This document shows, piece by piece, positions 11,484-21,561 of a DNA stretch of 64,000 nucleotides (its first letter is position 1; the number at the start of each line of letters is the position of its first letter). Source of the DNA: Gigantopelta aegis (lineage: Eukaryota; Mollusca; Gastropoda; Neomphalida; Peltospiridae); contig NC_054699.1 in the NCBI RefSeq assembly GCF_016097555.1, positions 8,061,132-8,125,131 of the forward strand, in the 5' to 3' direction. The notes under the pieces are model-generated. The model made no database searches. It was not told the origin of the DNA and worked only from the letters and a program-made list of their open reading frames with translations. Position numbers and translations under genes: made by a program.

Positions 11484-11635
11484 AAATGAATGAATGAATG
11501 AATGAATGAATGAATGAATGAATGAATGAATGAATGAATGAATGAATGATCCGAAAATTACCAAGCCGAAACCGACAAAAAAAAAAAATATATATATATA
11601 TATATATAACAAGAATTAAAAAAAAAAAAAAAAAT
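11484..11635. repeat. (AATG)n, (TA)n and poly-A simple repeats
   Basis: About 15 AATG units followed by A-rich and TA-rich tracts. The repetitive frame FIHSFIHS on the minus strand is an artefact. Confidence 0.9.
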
Positions 11636-11769
11636 ACCCACCCCCACCCCTAAAAAACCTGAAAACAAAACAACGACAAAAACAAACATAAAAAAAATGC
11701 AGCCACTCCCGCCCAACCCATTAAACAAAAATAGATATAGGTGTACGGGCTTGTTTTTTGTTGTTGTTT

Positions 11770-12020
11770 TGGGTGGAAGAAGAGTCTGTGACGTTAAACG
11801 GAAAATATCCTTGAAAACAGACTAGAACTCGAATCAATAAACCGCTACTTCTCAGACACGCATGCGTTTTCAAAAATGTGAAAACTACATTGTTTGGTAT
11901 TAGAAACACCAGTGTGAACAGAAACATTTCGGTTGTACGGAAATGTATAATCTAAACAATAGAATATATGTGTATCTATTGATACTAAATGTTTTACCTT
12001 TAAATTCCAGTTTTAAAACC
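11770..12020 (-). repeat. Partial copy of the dispersed MITE-like repeat
   Basis: Reverse-oriented match to the family at 27133-27516: GTCTGTGACG, GCATGCGTTTTC and GTACGGAAATG segments in matching order. Confidence 0.6.
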
Positions 12021-12231
12021 ATTCCGCTTTACTGCTGCGTAATAGAAAATGTGGTCAGAAACCGTGCATATGCTCTGTTCAGAATGAGTTCCCGGACTTA
12101 AAGCCCTAAATGAGACCCCACTGGTGGCATAGGTTCCAGTGTAACAAATCAGTTTCTATTGATGATAATGTTAACGTTTATTCATAAAACCAATACAAGC
12201 AGCGTATAAACACACCCATGCAGTACACCAG

Positions 12232-12362
12232 TAAAAGGTGTCCTTTATATGCATTATACCACAGACAAGATAGTACATACCACAGTCTTTGGTATTACAG
12301 TCGTGGCGCAAGAAATAGCCCAATGGACCAACCGACAGGGATCAATCCAAGACAGACCGCAC
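12232..12362 (-). repeat. SINE fragment
   Basis: Reverse copy of the tRNA-like head and part of the body (reads GCGGTCTGTCTTGG, GATCCCTGTCGG, GGGCTATTTCTTGCGCC from the right). The tail is missing. Confidence 0.65.
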
Positions 12363-12449
12363 ATATTTAATCTACCTGCAACAAAACAGGGGGTAACTTA
12401 CCATAACTTTTATTAGAAACCCTAATGTTTGCAAAAAATCGGTTCCATT

Positions 12450-12480
<31 letters not shown>

Positions 12481-12587
12481 TACCCTACAGTGATTTCAAC
12501 AAAAACTAAACAAAAAGAACAATAAACAAACAAAGAGACAACCTAACCCAGTCAGCAGCAGATGTTTTTACTCCGTACCTCGAGGGG

Positions 12588-12910
12588 TGGGACGTGGCCC
12601 AGTGGTAAAGCGCTCGCTCGATGCGCGGTCGGTCTGAGATCGATCCCCGTCGGTGGGCCCATTGGGCTATTTCTCGTTCCAGCCAGTGCACCACGACTGG
12701 TATATCAAAGGCCGTGGTATGTACTACCCTGTCTGTGGGATGGTGCATATAAAAGATCCCTTGCTAATAATCGGAAAGAGTAGCCCATAAAGTGGCGACA
12801 GCGGTTTTCCTCTCTCAATATCTGTGTGGTCCTTAACCATATGTCCGATGCCATATAACCGTAAATAAAATGTGTTGAGTGTGGCGTTAAATAAAACAAT
12901 TCCTTCCTTC
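12588..12910 (+). repeat. SINE, full length
   Basis: Best-preserved copy in the window. The tRNA-related head has a pol III A box (TGGCCCAGTGG near 12595) and a B box-like ATCGATCCCC near 12640. The body motif GATCCCTTGCT lies near 12755. The tail contains CGCCATATAACCGT-type sequence and GCGTTAAATAAAAC and ends in TTCC repeats. It is a SINE head, not a functional tRNA gene: the cloverleaf is not maintained. Confidence 0.85.
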
Positions 12911-13021
12911 GAACTTAGTGCAGTGCAAGTAATTAAATTGGGATTTAGAGTGAGTACGGTAGGTTATACAATTTTGGTTTGTGTGTCCATTTGTTGCACT
13001 ATTTCGGTTGAGACACAAGTT

Positions 13022-13112
13022 TTGAATACTAACTATATATATACTAGCTACACACACAGACACACACACAGACACACACACTAAATACACTAGCTATATG
13101 AATACTAGCTAG

Positions 13113-13185
<73 letters not shown>
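13022..13185. repeat. (CACA)n and (AT)n microsatellites
   Basis: CACACAGA units followed by about 72 bp of AT dinucleotides. Confidence 0.95.
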
Positions 13186-13188
<3 letters not shown>

Positions 13189-13594
13189 TGTACCAGTATC
13201 CGGATGTAGAAAAGAACCACACTTTTTACGTCCCATCGCGCTACCTCGAACTTTGACAACTTTATTTTTGATACAATGCAACCTACAAGTATCTGAAGAA
13301 AAAAAAAGACTTGTTCACGGTAGACTGCATCTGCACACAATATGCAACACAAACATCTAACCACTAAACAGACCCGATGGTTAAAGTTAGGGAGGTGTAT
13401 AAGTATAAATGGGGGGGGTGGGGGGTGGGGGTGGTGTTTCCCCGCGAATTGTTTATCTTCCGGTGGCCTCTAAAGGGATTTCCTAACATCTGCAGTTCAA
13501 GTATCTCGAATGGCGTCTGACTCTATCCAATTTATCTTCACGTAAATACACTCAACAAAATTAATCAAGAGTCAGTAGCTTTTCCGGCAATTGA
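13186..13594. other. Unassigned interval
   Basis: Contains a G-rich patch near 13410-13435. No gene recognised. Confidence 0.3.
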
Positions 13595-13742
13595 TAAAGT
13601 TTTTTTGTTTAAAGACACCACTAGAGCACAGATTAATCATCGGCTATTGGATGTCAAACATTTGGTAATTCTGACTCTACATTTTTTCATTAGCAGCAAG
13701 GGATCATAATATACACTGTCCCACAGACAGGAAAATTCATGT
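13595..13742 (-). repeat. SINE tail fragment
   Basis: Reverse of the family tail and part of the body: CACCACTAGAGCACA, CGGCTATTGGATGTCAAAC and GCAGCAAGGGATC in order. Confidence 0.7.
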
Positions 13743-14161
13743 AATTATGTGCATTGCTAGTCACACTTTGATCACACATGGTATCTACACATGGTTTTGT
13801 GAAATTATAAAAATTACCCAAAGTAAAAGACGACACCACAAGAGCAGATTTTCAAACAAATTGGCTAAAAAACTGTGTCTTTTGATGGTGGAACTACAAT
13901 GACCCAAAATAAAATAATCAACAAAAAGCATTTCCAGTTTTGAGCGATTGTGTTAGCCTACATGTTTTGTTGAGTATATAAACTGTATTGTACATTATCA
14001 TCCCATGAATTGGATAGGGCTAGCGGATATTAGAGCTAGCCTACAGAGTAACACAATAGTAGTGTTTTGAAACTGAATAAAATGAATGGATGTTTAACGA
14101 CAAGCCAGCACAAAAGAAAACAGGCTATTGGTGTCAGGCTAAGGTATAAATCAGACCGCGC

Positions 14162-14190
14162 TGTATATAACTAACTAACTAACTAACTAG

Positions 14191-14273
<83 letters not shown>

Positions 14274-14519
14274 ATCCCTCTTTCCTCCATCCGTCTCTCT
14301 CTCTCTCCCTCTCTCTTATATCCCTTTCCTCCCTCCGTCTCTCGCTCTGAGTCTCTCTCTCTCTCTTCGTCTATCTGCCTGTCTTTCTCTGTCTCTGTAT
14401 GTCTCTCTGTCTTTCTCTCTCTCCCCCTCCCTCCCTCTGTCTATCTCTCTCTCTTCCTCTCTCTCCCCCTCTCTCTCTATCTCTCTGTCTTTCTCTCTCC
14501 CTCCCCCTCTCTCTATTTA
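14162..14519. repeat. (CT)n-rich microsatellite block
   Basis: About 360 bp of CT dinucleotides broken by GTCT, CCTC and TATCC. It abuts the Polinton-derived sequence that starts at about 14523. Confidence 0.95.
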
Positions 14520-14522
14520 GGC

Positions 14523-14837
14523 CATATATCACTCACTGACAAAAATGAATTCGTCACAAAAGACGGTAAAATATTCAAAGGATCAAACATTGTCCAGCTA
14601 ATACGTCATGTTGTATTGCAAAACAAACACAAACAACCCATAGACTACAAGCAGTTTGTTAAAGTAATGATTGATTTAAATGGTCCTACAAACTTATTTA
14701 ATCAAATTGGTTATGTCAAACAGACACAACAAACCTTATTAAGTGATCAATCAATGTATTTGAAACGAAAAGCAGTCAGTGGTCCACCTGGACAGAAAAC
14801 AAGGAAGACTCAAAAAACTCCATCTGATGTTTTATAA
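14523..14837 (+). other. Polinton fossil: fragment of a conserved structural-type protein
   Basis: An open stretch on the plus strand (with GKIFKGSNIVQLIRHV) resembles a conserved segment found near the end of a common Polinton protein of unclear function. It lies at the edge of the cluster. Confidence 0.5.
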
Positions 14838-14859
14838 ACATCCACAAAGTCATAAGTTT

Positions 14860-15114
14860 GCCAATGAATGTCGTGGATGTAATGCCATCTAAAATCTCGC
14901 TTTGTAATTCCAGTTGTCGTTCGGTATTCACGCCCCATGGTTCGTGACAGGTTATTTCATTCATGTGCACATCGGCGTGTACGGGTGAATGAATACCCTG
15001 CTCTGCCGACGAATCTGTTTCGGCACGATTAGAGACATGATTTTCATTCATTGTCTGTTTCTTTAAAAGTCTCTGATACGTTTCCCTCGATAGCAGAATC
15101 ATAGGCTTGGTCAT
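14860..15114 (-). other. Polinton fossil: frame with MILLSRETYQRLL-type start
   Basis: The N-terminal motif (KPMILLSRETYQRLL) is of a type common at the start of a Polinton protein of unclear function. The remainder is low-complexity and polar. Confidence 0.45.
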
Positions 15115-15445
15115 TGTCTACAGATTCACTGTCGTTCCGTAGGTAATAAAGCAGTGCCTCTATACAGGGAGGTAGGATAAATTGGTGAGATTTTAATAGC
15201 TGTAGTTTGCGTTTCTTGCCGACTGCTCTGCTAGCCAGTGTGCGAATAACTAGCCTGTAGCGATGCATATGCTTTTTAACACTTTCAGAGAGAGGTATGT
15301 TTCCACGTAAAATGTTGAAGATCACCTCTATCAAAGATTTGAACTGGTCGGGTGATGCGTGTGATAACAATGCCCGTCTCTGCTTCACATTGCCTCCCTT
15401 GAGCATGGTCAAATAATTAAGATTTTCGTTAATTAGGTCTGTCAT
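15044..15445 (-). CDS. Polinton fossil: small conserved frame, 133 aa
   Basis: Resembles a short Polinton protein of unknown role with the pattern LNYLTMLKGG, KQRRALLSHAS, GNIPLSESVKKHMHRYR, LRTLASRAVGKKRK. Helical and basic; no enzymatic motif. It lies next to the ATPase frame, as in other Polintons. Confidence 0.55.
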   Translation of the reverse strand: MTDLINENLNYLTMLKGGNVKQRRALLSHASPDQFKSLIEVIFNILRGNIPLSESVKKHMHRYRLVIRTLASRAVGKKRKLQLLKSHQFILPPCIEALLYYLRNDSESVDNDQAYDSAIEGNVSETFKETDNE

Positions 15446-15451
15446 TATTAT

Positions 15452-15655
15452 TTATGCATCAAAAGCAGATCTTGACACTATAAAATAGTATGGTCCACCC
15501 CAACAATCTGGAATGTCGACTCCACGTATTAAAACCAACTTCAGTGAGGCAATTGACAGACACTTGCTTTTATACCACTGCGGACTCTCTGACAACACTC
15601 TCTCCGATTCACCTGGTGGGTAGGCAATAATGATCCAGGAATACTCTTTACTCAT
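15452..15655 (-). CDS. Polinton fossil: small frame of unknown function
   Basis: Short frame (MSKEYSWIIIAYPP onward, about 67 codons) between the ATPase and the 133-aa frame. It resembles no family I know; position and compact packing suggest it belongs to the element. Confidence 0.35.
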   Translation of the reverse strand: MSKEYSWIIIAYPPGESERVLSESPQWYKSKCLSIASLKLVLIRGVDIPDCWGGPYYFIVSRSAFDA

Positions 15656-15713
15656 GTTAGTCCGAGATGCAAATGAGGAAATGTAGTTTGTGTTCAAACG
15701 TTTTATATAGTTT

Positions 15714-16415
15714 TTAGTCCTTGGGTAAATATACCGTGCAAATTTCGTAGGGAAATATACCGGTACGCAGTCGTCCGTATTGAGGGTCGCTGTAAGAGGA
15801 GACATCCACCATGAGATAGCCATATTGTTTTCCATCCACAGCATCGCGATAGGCTTCCCAAAAGTATTTAGATTGACCAGGAAACATCTGAGAAGCTAGT
15901 ATTTTGTATTCGTGAGCCGAGCGTGGGTTTGACATTAAAATAAACAGATGGGTGTTTAACGATATACTTCTGTTACATTCGCCTTTAGGATAGGCCGACT
16001 GTTGTATGTTGACTACAGTTATACCCAAATGGTGGGACAGTGTGGTATAGAGGTTTAACATGAGATGGCTTTTACACACTTCCATCATAAGATCATCTAA
16101 AACCAACACCATCCGTTTGTTGGCTTGAGAAGACCATTCGTGTAATTCGTCCAAGTTTGGTAATGCATCGTGAAACTGAATGTTAGGTATAGCGTGTTGC
16201 ATTTCGGTGTATATGTCCTGCCACACCGCATAACAATACACAATCAGATTAGGTGGCTTGTCAAACATGACATCACCTCGTTCCAACAAACGCTTAGTTA
16301 GATAGGTCTTCCCACTCGATGACCCACCAATCACCGAAATAGTCGTCGGTGTCTGTATAGAAAGCAAACATTCATCCTGTTCTTGATTTGTAGTATCACT
16401 GGATGAAGTCGACAT
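15714..16415 (-). CDS. Polinton fossil: A32-like DNA-packaging ATPase
   Basis: A 233-aa frame with a Walker A-type P loop (IGGSSSGKTYL near residue 32) and a Walker B-type segment (MVLVLDDLMME), as in FtsK/HerA-family packaging ATPases of Polintons and relatives. Length and position within the cluster fit. Confidence 0.85.
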   Translation of the reverse strand: MSTSSSDTTNQEQDECLLSIQTPTTISVIGGSSSGKTYLTKRLLERGDVMFDKPPNLIVYCYAVWQDIYTEMQHAIPNIQFHDALPNLDELHEWSSQANKRMVLVLDDLMMEVCKSHLMLNLYTTLSHHLGITVVNIQQSAYPKGECNRSISLNTHLFILMSNPRSAHEYKILASQMFPGQSKYFWEAYRDAVDGKQYGYLMVDVSSYSDPQYGRLRTGIFPYEICTVYLPKD

Positions 16416-16461
16416 GCTGTAACAATGGCACGTGGGTAACTGAGATCGAGAGATATTTACT

Positions 16462-16848
16462 TTAATATTTAAGCACTGGCACGAGCCAACAGTCTGACAG
16501 TCTGATTCCTTCTTGTTTGACTGTAGCGACGTGGTCTGGTTTTAATATAAATGCAATCAGTGGTGTGTAACGAATTAATAGACGCTTCCTATTGGGATCT
16601 GTTGTGTTAGGTCTCACAAATAGTTTAAGTATAGACAGATATGGGTTATTAGGATTTCTTTGCAGAAACCTCCGTTGTTCATTCCTTGTCACTTCTAAAC
16701 GGTCATCAAGCAATCGTTTCACAATGGCCACAAGAGCCAACATCTGTTCACGATTCATGCCAAAGACATCTTGTATAATTTCATCATAATGGTTAAATGC
16801 AAGAATATGCCTTAAAAAGTCATAGTGTTTTACTACATATCGGGCCAT
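16462..16848 (-). CDS. Polinton fossil: 128-aa conserved frame of unknown function
   Basis: Rich in helices and Arg/Leu (MARYVVKHYDFLRHI, FLQRNPNNPYLS, KRLLIRYTPLIAFIL). It lies between protease and ATPase frames. No catalytic motif. Confidence 0.5.
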   Translation of the reverse strand: MARYVVKHYDFLRHILAFNHYDEIIQDVFGMNREQMLALVAIVKRLLDDRLEVTRNEQRRFLQRNPNNPYLSILKLFVRPNTTDPNRKRLLIRYTPLIAFILKPDHVATVKQEGIRLSDCWLVPVLKY

Positions 16849-16948
16849 GACCGTCTTCTCTGCTCAACCGACAACAAATAAACCACTAATATTATATTTT
16901 TATTTAAATAAAGACAAACATGTGCATTCAATATATGTATTTATTACA

Positions 16949-17422
16949 TTAGATACAAGTATGTGGTGTACAATATTTAAAATAACGACAAATGAAATTG
17001 GTTACAAATGAGTCATTGTACTCTCTATCAGTCGAATCAAATTGTTCGACAATATCTGTCATGCTCATCTTTGTCTTTCTTTTACACAGTAGGAAATATA
17101 AACAATAAAAACCACACTCCGCAGAGTGTGCAGATTGCAGCTGTAAATTATTGTAGGAATACTCGTAGGGTTTTAGGTATTTAACGATACCAACATCTGG
17201 TTTATATCCTAGACTGTCAAATAGTTCAGCTCTGTTTCTGTTCACATGGATGGCCAACCAGTGTTTTCCCTTCTGTGTGCTTCTGTCAGTGTTTACAATG
17301 AGACCCCATTCAGATGGTGGTTTAACAATGCGAGGCAGTGTATCAATAGAGTAAACACCTAAGACATGTGTTCGCAAGTGCTGGTCACTGTCAATGGCAC
17401 ACTCTAACTGTGAGGTATTCAT
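16949..17422 (-). CDS. Polinton fossil: Ulp1/adenain-like cysteine protease
   Basis: A 157-aa frame with the ordered features of the Polinton maturation protease: His in KHWLAIHV, Asp in ELFDSLGY, Gln in LQSAHS and Cys in ECGFYCLYFLL. It sits beside the capsid region, as usual. Confidence 0.85.
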   Translation of the reverse strand: MNTSQLECAIDSDQHLRTHVLGVYSIDTLPRIVKPPSEWGLIVNTDRSTQKGKHWLAIHVNRNRAELFDSLGYKPDVGIVKYLKPYEYSYNNLQLQSAHSAECGFYCLYFLLCKRKTKMSMTDIVEQFDSTDREYNDSFVTNFICRYFKYCTPHTCI

Positions 17423-18731
17423 TTGAGAAAGACGTTACGCGTTTGATCAGTTTCAATGATAGAATTCCTCTGCATAAGAACTATACAGTTGATTGTCTTG
17501 GTGAGAGCTTTTTTGAATTCAATCTCCACTCGCACGTTTCCACTTTTAACGAGGTTCAAATACTGTCCCTCCATAAAAGTCGGCTCGAGTGAAAATACGA
17601 AAAGTGCAGACCCAAGCAAAAAATCATCTCTAGATATACCATTCCCTGTATTATTCATCCACATATCAGTTCCATCAAACAGATTAACGTAAGCTCCAAC
17701 GTCCTCCGCTTCCACGGGACGTCCTGGCACACTGATTCCATCCACGTACATCGCCACTGTTTTGATATTGGAAGCTGTAAAGTTGAATGGATTACCAGTG
17801 TAAGAGCCACTGACTGACGCACTATCTACGAAGCCCACTACATAGCGATTGGCCACGTGATTGGACACGTTATCCCACGTGTGACTCAGCTGTGTGGAAG
17901 GTATGCTGATCATCTTCACCTCGCTTCTGATGTAGGGATAGAGGGCATTGTTCTTTTCAAACAATGAGTTATGTGCTAGAATCAATGCACTGTTGATTTT
18001 CAGTTTACACACTTTTAGGTAGACATCCAAAAGTTCAATTTTGTATTCTTGTCCACTCTTCCCACTCATCAGACTGAAGGATGGAGAGGTTCTATATAAT
18101 TTCAAAAGCATATCAACACCATTAACCAAATATCTAGAAATGTTAAAAATATCTTCGCACAGGGCTCCTTCCATGGTAATCATTTTACTTTTTGCGATGA
18201 GAAAACCTCGATCAGATACTCTAGAATTCGTTCCACTAATGGGATCTGTAGATTCGATATCTGCCTCAACCTCCCCATCATCCTTGTAAAACAGTTGTGA
18301 CTGTAAATGTGTCTCTTTAGCCTCTGCCCCATAATTCAGTAATAATGGTTGTTGGTGGACGACACGAGTTGTCCCTGTAGATAGACGGACACCTGAGACC
18401 ACAGAGCCTGCATGAATAAATTTACTGGAGCCACGTGTTCATCTGTAGCCAGAGCTGTTCCACCTGAATGCGTGACTTTCACCTTCAGATGCAAGCGTGT
18501 TCGTTTCAGGTCGATATAATCACTTCCACTATTAGACACTTGAAATTCCACTAGTGATGAACCGCTGATTTGACTCGGAGGACGCACGTTGACATAATAG
18601 TTTTGAAATACACTGGTCTGATAGGGAGGTAAAGTAAAAATGTTTAACGAAGATGGTAGTCCTTCTTCAAAATCTTTGTCATTCAGCAGTGCCATAGTGG
18701 TTTGTTTATTCGAAGATGTTGTCGCCTTCAA
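17419..18731 (-). other. Polinton fossil: capsid-protein region
   Basis: The start has the NIFTLPPYQTSVFQ and VEFQVSNSGSDYIDLKRTRL segments typical of the Polinton capsid-type protein family (F54H12.2-like). Further on are beta-rich segments of the same type. The region is adjacent to the protease. Treated as a fossil part of the broken element. Confidence 0.75.
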
Positions 18732-20082
18732 CAGCCGTAGATTTTAAAACTTTAGCAGTAGGTGTGGAGGTCTTGACAGCACGGCGTATTTTCTTGGTTG
18801 TGATGATTTTTTCACCTGACTTGCGTTTTATAGCCTTCATTCGTTTCACTTTAGCATCGGCTCTCTCCACTACATTCTGAGTTTGTGACGTCACCTCCAC
18901 TTTAATGTTTTCTCCCTTGCTCTTGTTAGAAGTGATCACGTGATTCAGAGGAATGATGTAGTTCATTCTGCTCCCACCTTCTCGTTTCTTCTTCAGTATT
19001 TTTTCGACCTTCCACAACACGTCTTGATCTTTCTTGACTCTCTGCAGTTCACTTGTATAGAAACTAGCTTCAATCAATTCGTCGTGAAAGTCTTTCACTC
19101 GATAAATAGGTATGCCCTGTCGACGTCTGCGCGAGACTATTTTAAACAATTACTCGGTCCATCGAAGATCTAGTTCTTTAGTGAACGGTTTCCTGAGATT
19201 TGACATTCTAACCAGATCGTCCACGTTAAATACAAACTTTTGTAATGGTGTGTTTGCCTTCACTCGTGCTATCTTAGGTTCTAAGTACAGATGGCGCCAA
19301 ACTTTGATCTGGTTGTCATGATTCACCTCCGCTGGAGCCCATTTACCTAAACTCGCATGAATGGTATGGTTGTAATTATAGATTAAGTCTTGCAACACCT
19401 CGAGATATCGCTTGGTGTTATTGTGTGTCATGAACCTCGTCAAAAGTGATTTTAGAGTTCTATTGAGTCTTTCGACGTAATTCGCTTTAATGTTCTCGTT
19501 TTGTGTCACAATCAATTTAATCTTCATCTTTTCGGCATAAGTTCTAAAAACTCCTCTAAATTCACCACCTTTATCTACTCGTACCTTTTTAGGAACACGT
19601 CCATCTTTTAACATGGATTTAAAACCTTCTAAGACCGTCTCTGGTTTTTTATTTCTTAAAGGAACAACCCATGCATATCTAGACAAAATATCAATAGCGA
19701 CGAGCAAATAACGCATACCATCGTTCCATTTGCTGTAACGAGACACGTCGGCTAAATCTAAATCAAACTGTTCATCTACAGTGTTCACTCTCACTTTAAG
19801 ACGACGAAATCGTTGTCTTACTGGTTTATGAAGACTATATGCCTCATGATCATTTAGAACGTTTTTCAATTTGTTGAGTTTAAAGTTGGATAAGCCTCGC
19901 CTCTTCAACGACTTTTGAAATTTAGAAGGACCATAAAATGATCCAGGCATACGAGGGTTAAAATAATACTGTTCTAAAGTTTTCCTATCATCTCTCTTCT
20001 CTGACTGTTTCTCGTCAGTAGCCATAACACAAATGGTGCCAAATAAAAACTGTTTCCCAATAAATACACAAAGAACAAACAT
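18706..20082 (-). other. Polinton fossil: retroviral-type integrase region
   Basis: Contains an rve-fold catalytic core: DLADVSRYSKWNDG, then RVDKGGEFRG, then YVERLNRTLKSLL, the D,D,E layout. It is followed by the VRMSNLRKPF-type SH3-like part and a basic tail region with FYTSELQRVKKD. This is the integrase that marks Polintons among DNA transposons. Confidence 0.85.
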
Positions 20083-20203
20083 GTTTAATTAATGATGATT
20101 TATTCAACATATATTATTTAAATGTCTCATGCTGTAAAGGTCACACATCTAATAATACGAGTACACGATGTAATCATGGAATTAAAATAACTATGCTATA
20201 ATG

Positions 20204-20608
20204 TCACGATTTCACAAAGCCACAACATGTCTTTCTGATGCTGTCATTCTTCTGTCTGATTACACCGACCATATTAATATAGTCACAGTTTGGTGACCAT
20301 TTCTCGTGTTTCTCCCAAGGGTTATCCATAACTTCCCATCCTTTCAGCACGATGTTGCATTTGAAACAGTAACACGCATCTGCACGGTTAAGATATACCA
20401 GACCTGCATGAGCCATGTCTCTGGGAGATTGTTTCATTTGTGGTGGCCAATCTGTAAATGATGACAAACGTTGTTCAAATAAAGTCCAATCTGAACAACT
20501 GCTAGTCCTATAACCCACAGAATCGGTGCAAATATCAACCATGGTATCTTCTGTCACTGTTCTTTTTTTTGTGTTCGTTTCAGACGTCGAGCTTAGGTTG
20601 ATAGACAA
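20204..20608 (-). CDS. BIR-domain (IAP-type) frame inside the Polinton
   Basis: A 134-aa frame with one baculoviral IAP repeat: RLSSFTDWP, then MAHAGLVYLNRADACYCFKC, then a GW and a His-Cys pair. The zinc ligands follow the exact C-x2-C-x16-H-x6-C spacing of the BIR family. No RING or second BIR is visible. BIR proteins bind caspases or IAP-binding motifs and block cell death, and host-derived BIRs occur in several DNA virus groups. It lies in the same direction as, and about 120 bp upstream of, the integrase region, so it reads as cargo of the element. Function here is inferred, not shown. Confidence 0.8.
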   Translation of the reverse strand: MSINLSSTSETNTKKRTVTEDTMVDICTDSVGYRTSSCSDWTLFEQRLSSFTDWPPQMKQSPRDMAHAGLVYLNRADACYCFKCNIVLKGWEVMDNPWEKHEKWSPNCDYINMVGVIRQKNDSIRKTCCGFVKS

Positions 20609-20758
20609 ATGATGTGTGGACTAAAATTTTGGCTATTTAAAGGGTCAAGACCATAACACTAGCCAATCACCTTCGACTTTCTCATCAAACAATCTATTAA
20701 AATTATTTTTAAACCCAGTCTACCAGGACATAATTACGCAGAGTAAATGTGATCTTTT

Positions 20759-21046
20759 TCAAAGAGAAAAAAGACGCTCCATTTGTATGTATTTCAAAAC
20801 TTGAGATTTCAAAGCGTCCAACCATTCATCTGTCTTAAAATGTGTATTTAAATAGTCTCTGCATTGATAAGACAACAATACACTGCTAGATACACGGTCT
20901 TTTGTGTAGGGATCATCACGTACCAGTTTGATCCATTTGTGAATAACTCCCAGTTCGTCTAATTCAGTCCAAGCCATGTTATAGTACTGCTCAATTTTTG
21001 TCAGTGGCAGTTTTATCACAACAGACGTGAATGACTTCCTCCTCAA
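20759..21046 (-). CDS. Polinton-associated 95-aa frame, unknown
   Basis: Contains YNMAWTELDELGVIHKWIKL and similar helical segments. No known domain. Assigned to the element by direction and spacing only. Confidence 0.35.
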   Translation of the reverse strand: MRRKSFTSVVIKLPLTKIEQYYNMAWTELDELGVIHKWIKLVRDDPYTKDRVSSSVLLSYQCRDYLNTHFKTDEWLDALKSQVLKYIQMERLFSL

Positions 21047-21110
21047 ACATACACACGAAACAGAGCTCTGTAGACAATATCTTGATAATTTTGACTAGAT
21101 TCATGCTATA

Positions 21111-21509
21111 TCACAGTGTTAGCAGAGATTCGATGTAATGTTTCATGTCGACAGAGGCCACCTCGTCTACGTGACACATTGGCAACATTTTCTTCACGAT
21201 GACTCGCTTGGTCTGTTCCGAATCGTCTTGATAACTACTCTTAGCATTCTGAACACATTGATGTCGGTATTGAAACCACATTCGCGATTCCCTCACAGTA
21301 TTCTCCGATAGATGATCTGGGGATTTTTGAACGTATTTCCAAGCATAAAAACACTGCTTCTCCATAATGATATCCACGATTAATGACAATGCCAACTTGA
21401 CAAAGTGGGTTTTATAGTATAAGATGACATCATACTTATAATTATAACGATAGTGATTGGATGAATTTAAATTGTTGATATTGTTCATTTCTATAAAAAT
21501 GCCATTCAC
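21111..21509 (-). CDS. Polinton-associated frame, unknown
   Basis: Up to 132 aa; an internal start at MEKQCFYAWKYVQK gives a shorter version. It has Cys and His residues (RHQCVQNAK, MCHVDEVASVDMKHY). No known domain. Last frame of the cluster on this side. Confidence 0.35.
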   Translation of the reverse strand: MNGIFIEMNNINNLNSSNHYRYNYKYDVILYYKTHFVKLALSLIVDIIMEKQCFYAWKYVQKSPDHLSENTVRESRMWFQYRHQCVQNAKSSYQDDSEQTKRVIVKKMLPMCHVDEVASVDMKHYIESLLTL

Positions 21510-21561
21510 GTATACAACAAATTCAATCTAATTAAAAAGCAGCTCCTTTAAATAATTCACG

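Larger units (their letters stand above)
14523..21509 (-). mobile_element. Polinton/Maverick element, incomplete fossil
   Basis: A compact cluster of mainly minus-strand frames typical of Polintons: retroviral-type integrase, capsid-type, Ulp1-like protease, A32-like packaging ATPase and several small conserved Polinton frames, plus a BIR frame. No protein-primed DNA polymerase B is seen and no terminal inverted repeats were found, so only part of a usual 13-20 kb element is present. It is broken (roughly three to five breaks by eye, besides the missing parts). Several frames remain open and well conserved, which suggests a fairly recent insertion. A CT microsatellite abuts one side. Confidence 0.85.

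Noticed and set aside
12588-12665. tRNA gene
   Set aside because: A and B boxes are present but the cloverleaf is not kept and a SINE body follows; same for the other SINE heads.
15452-15844. 130-codon frame overlapping the ATPase
   Set aside because: The upstream part is an out-of-frame shadow of the ATPase region; only the short downstream part (15452-15655) is kept as a possible frame.
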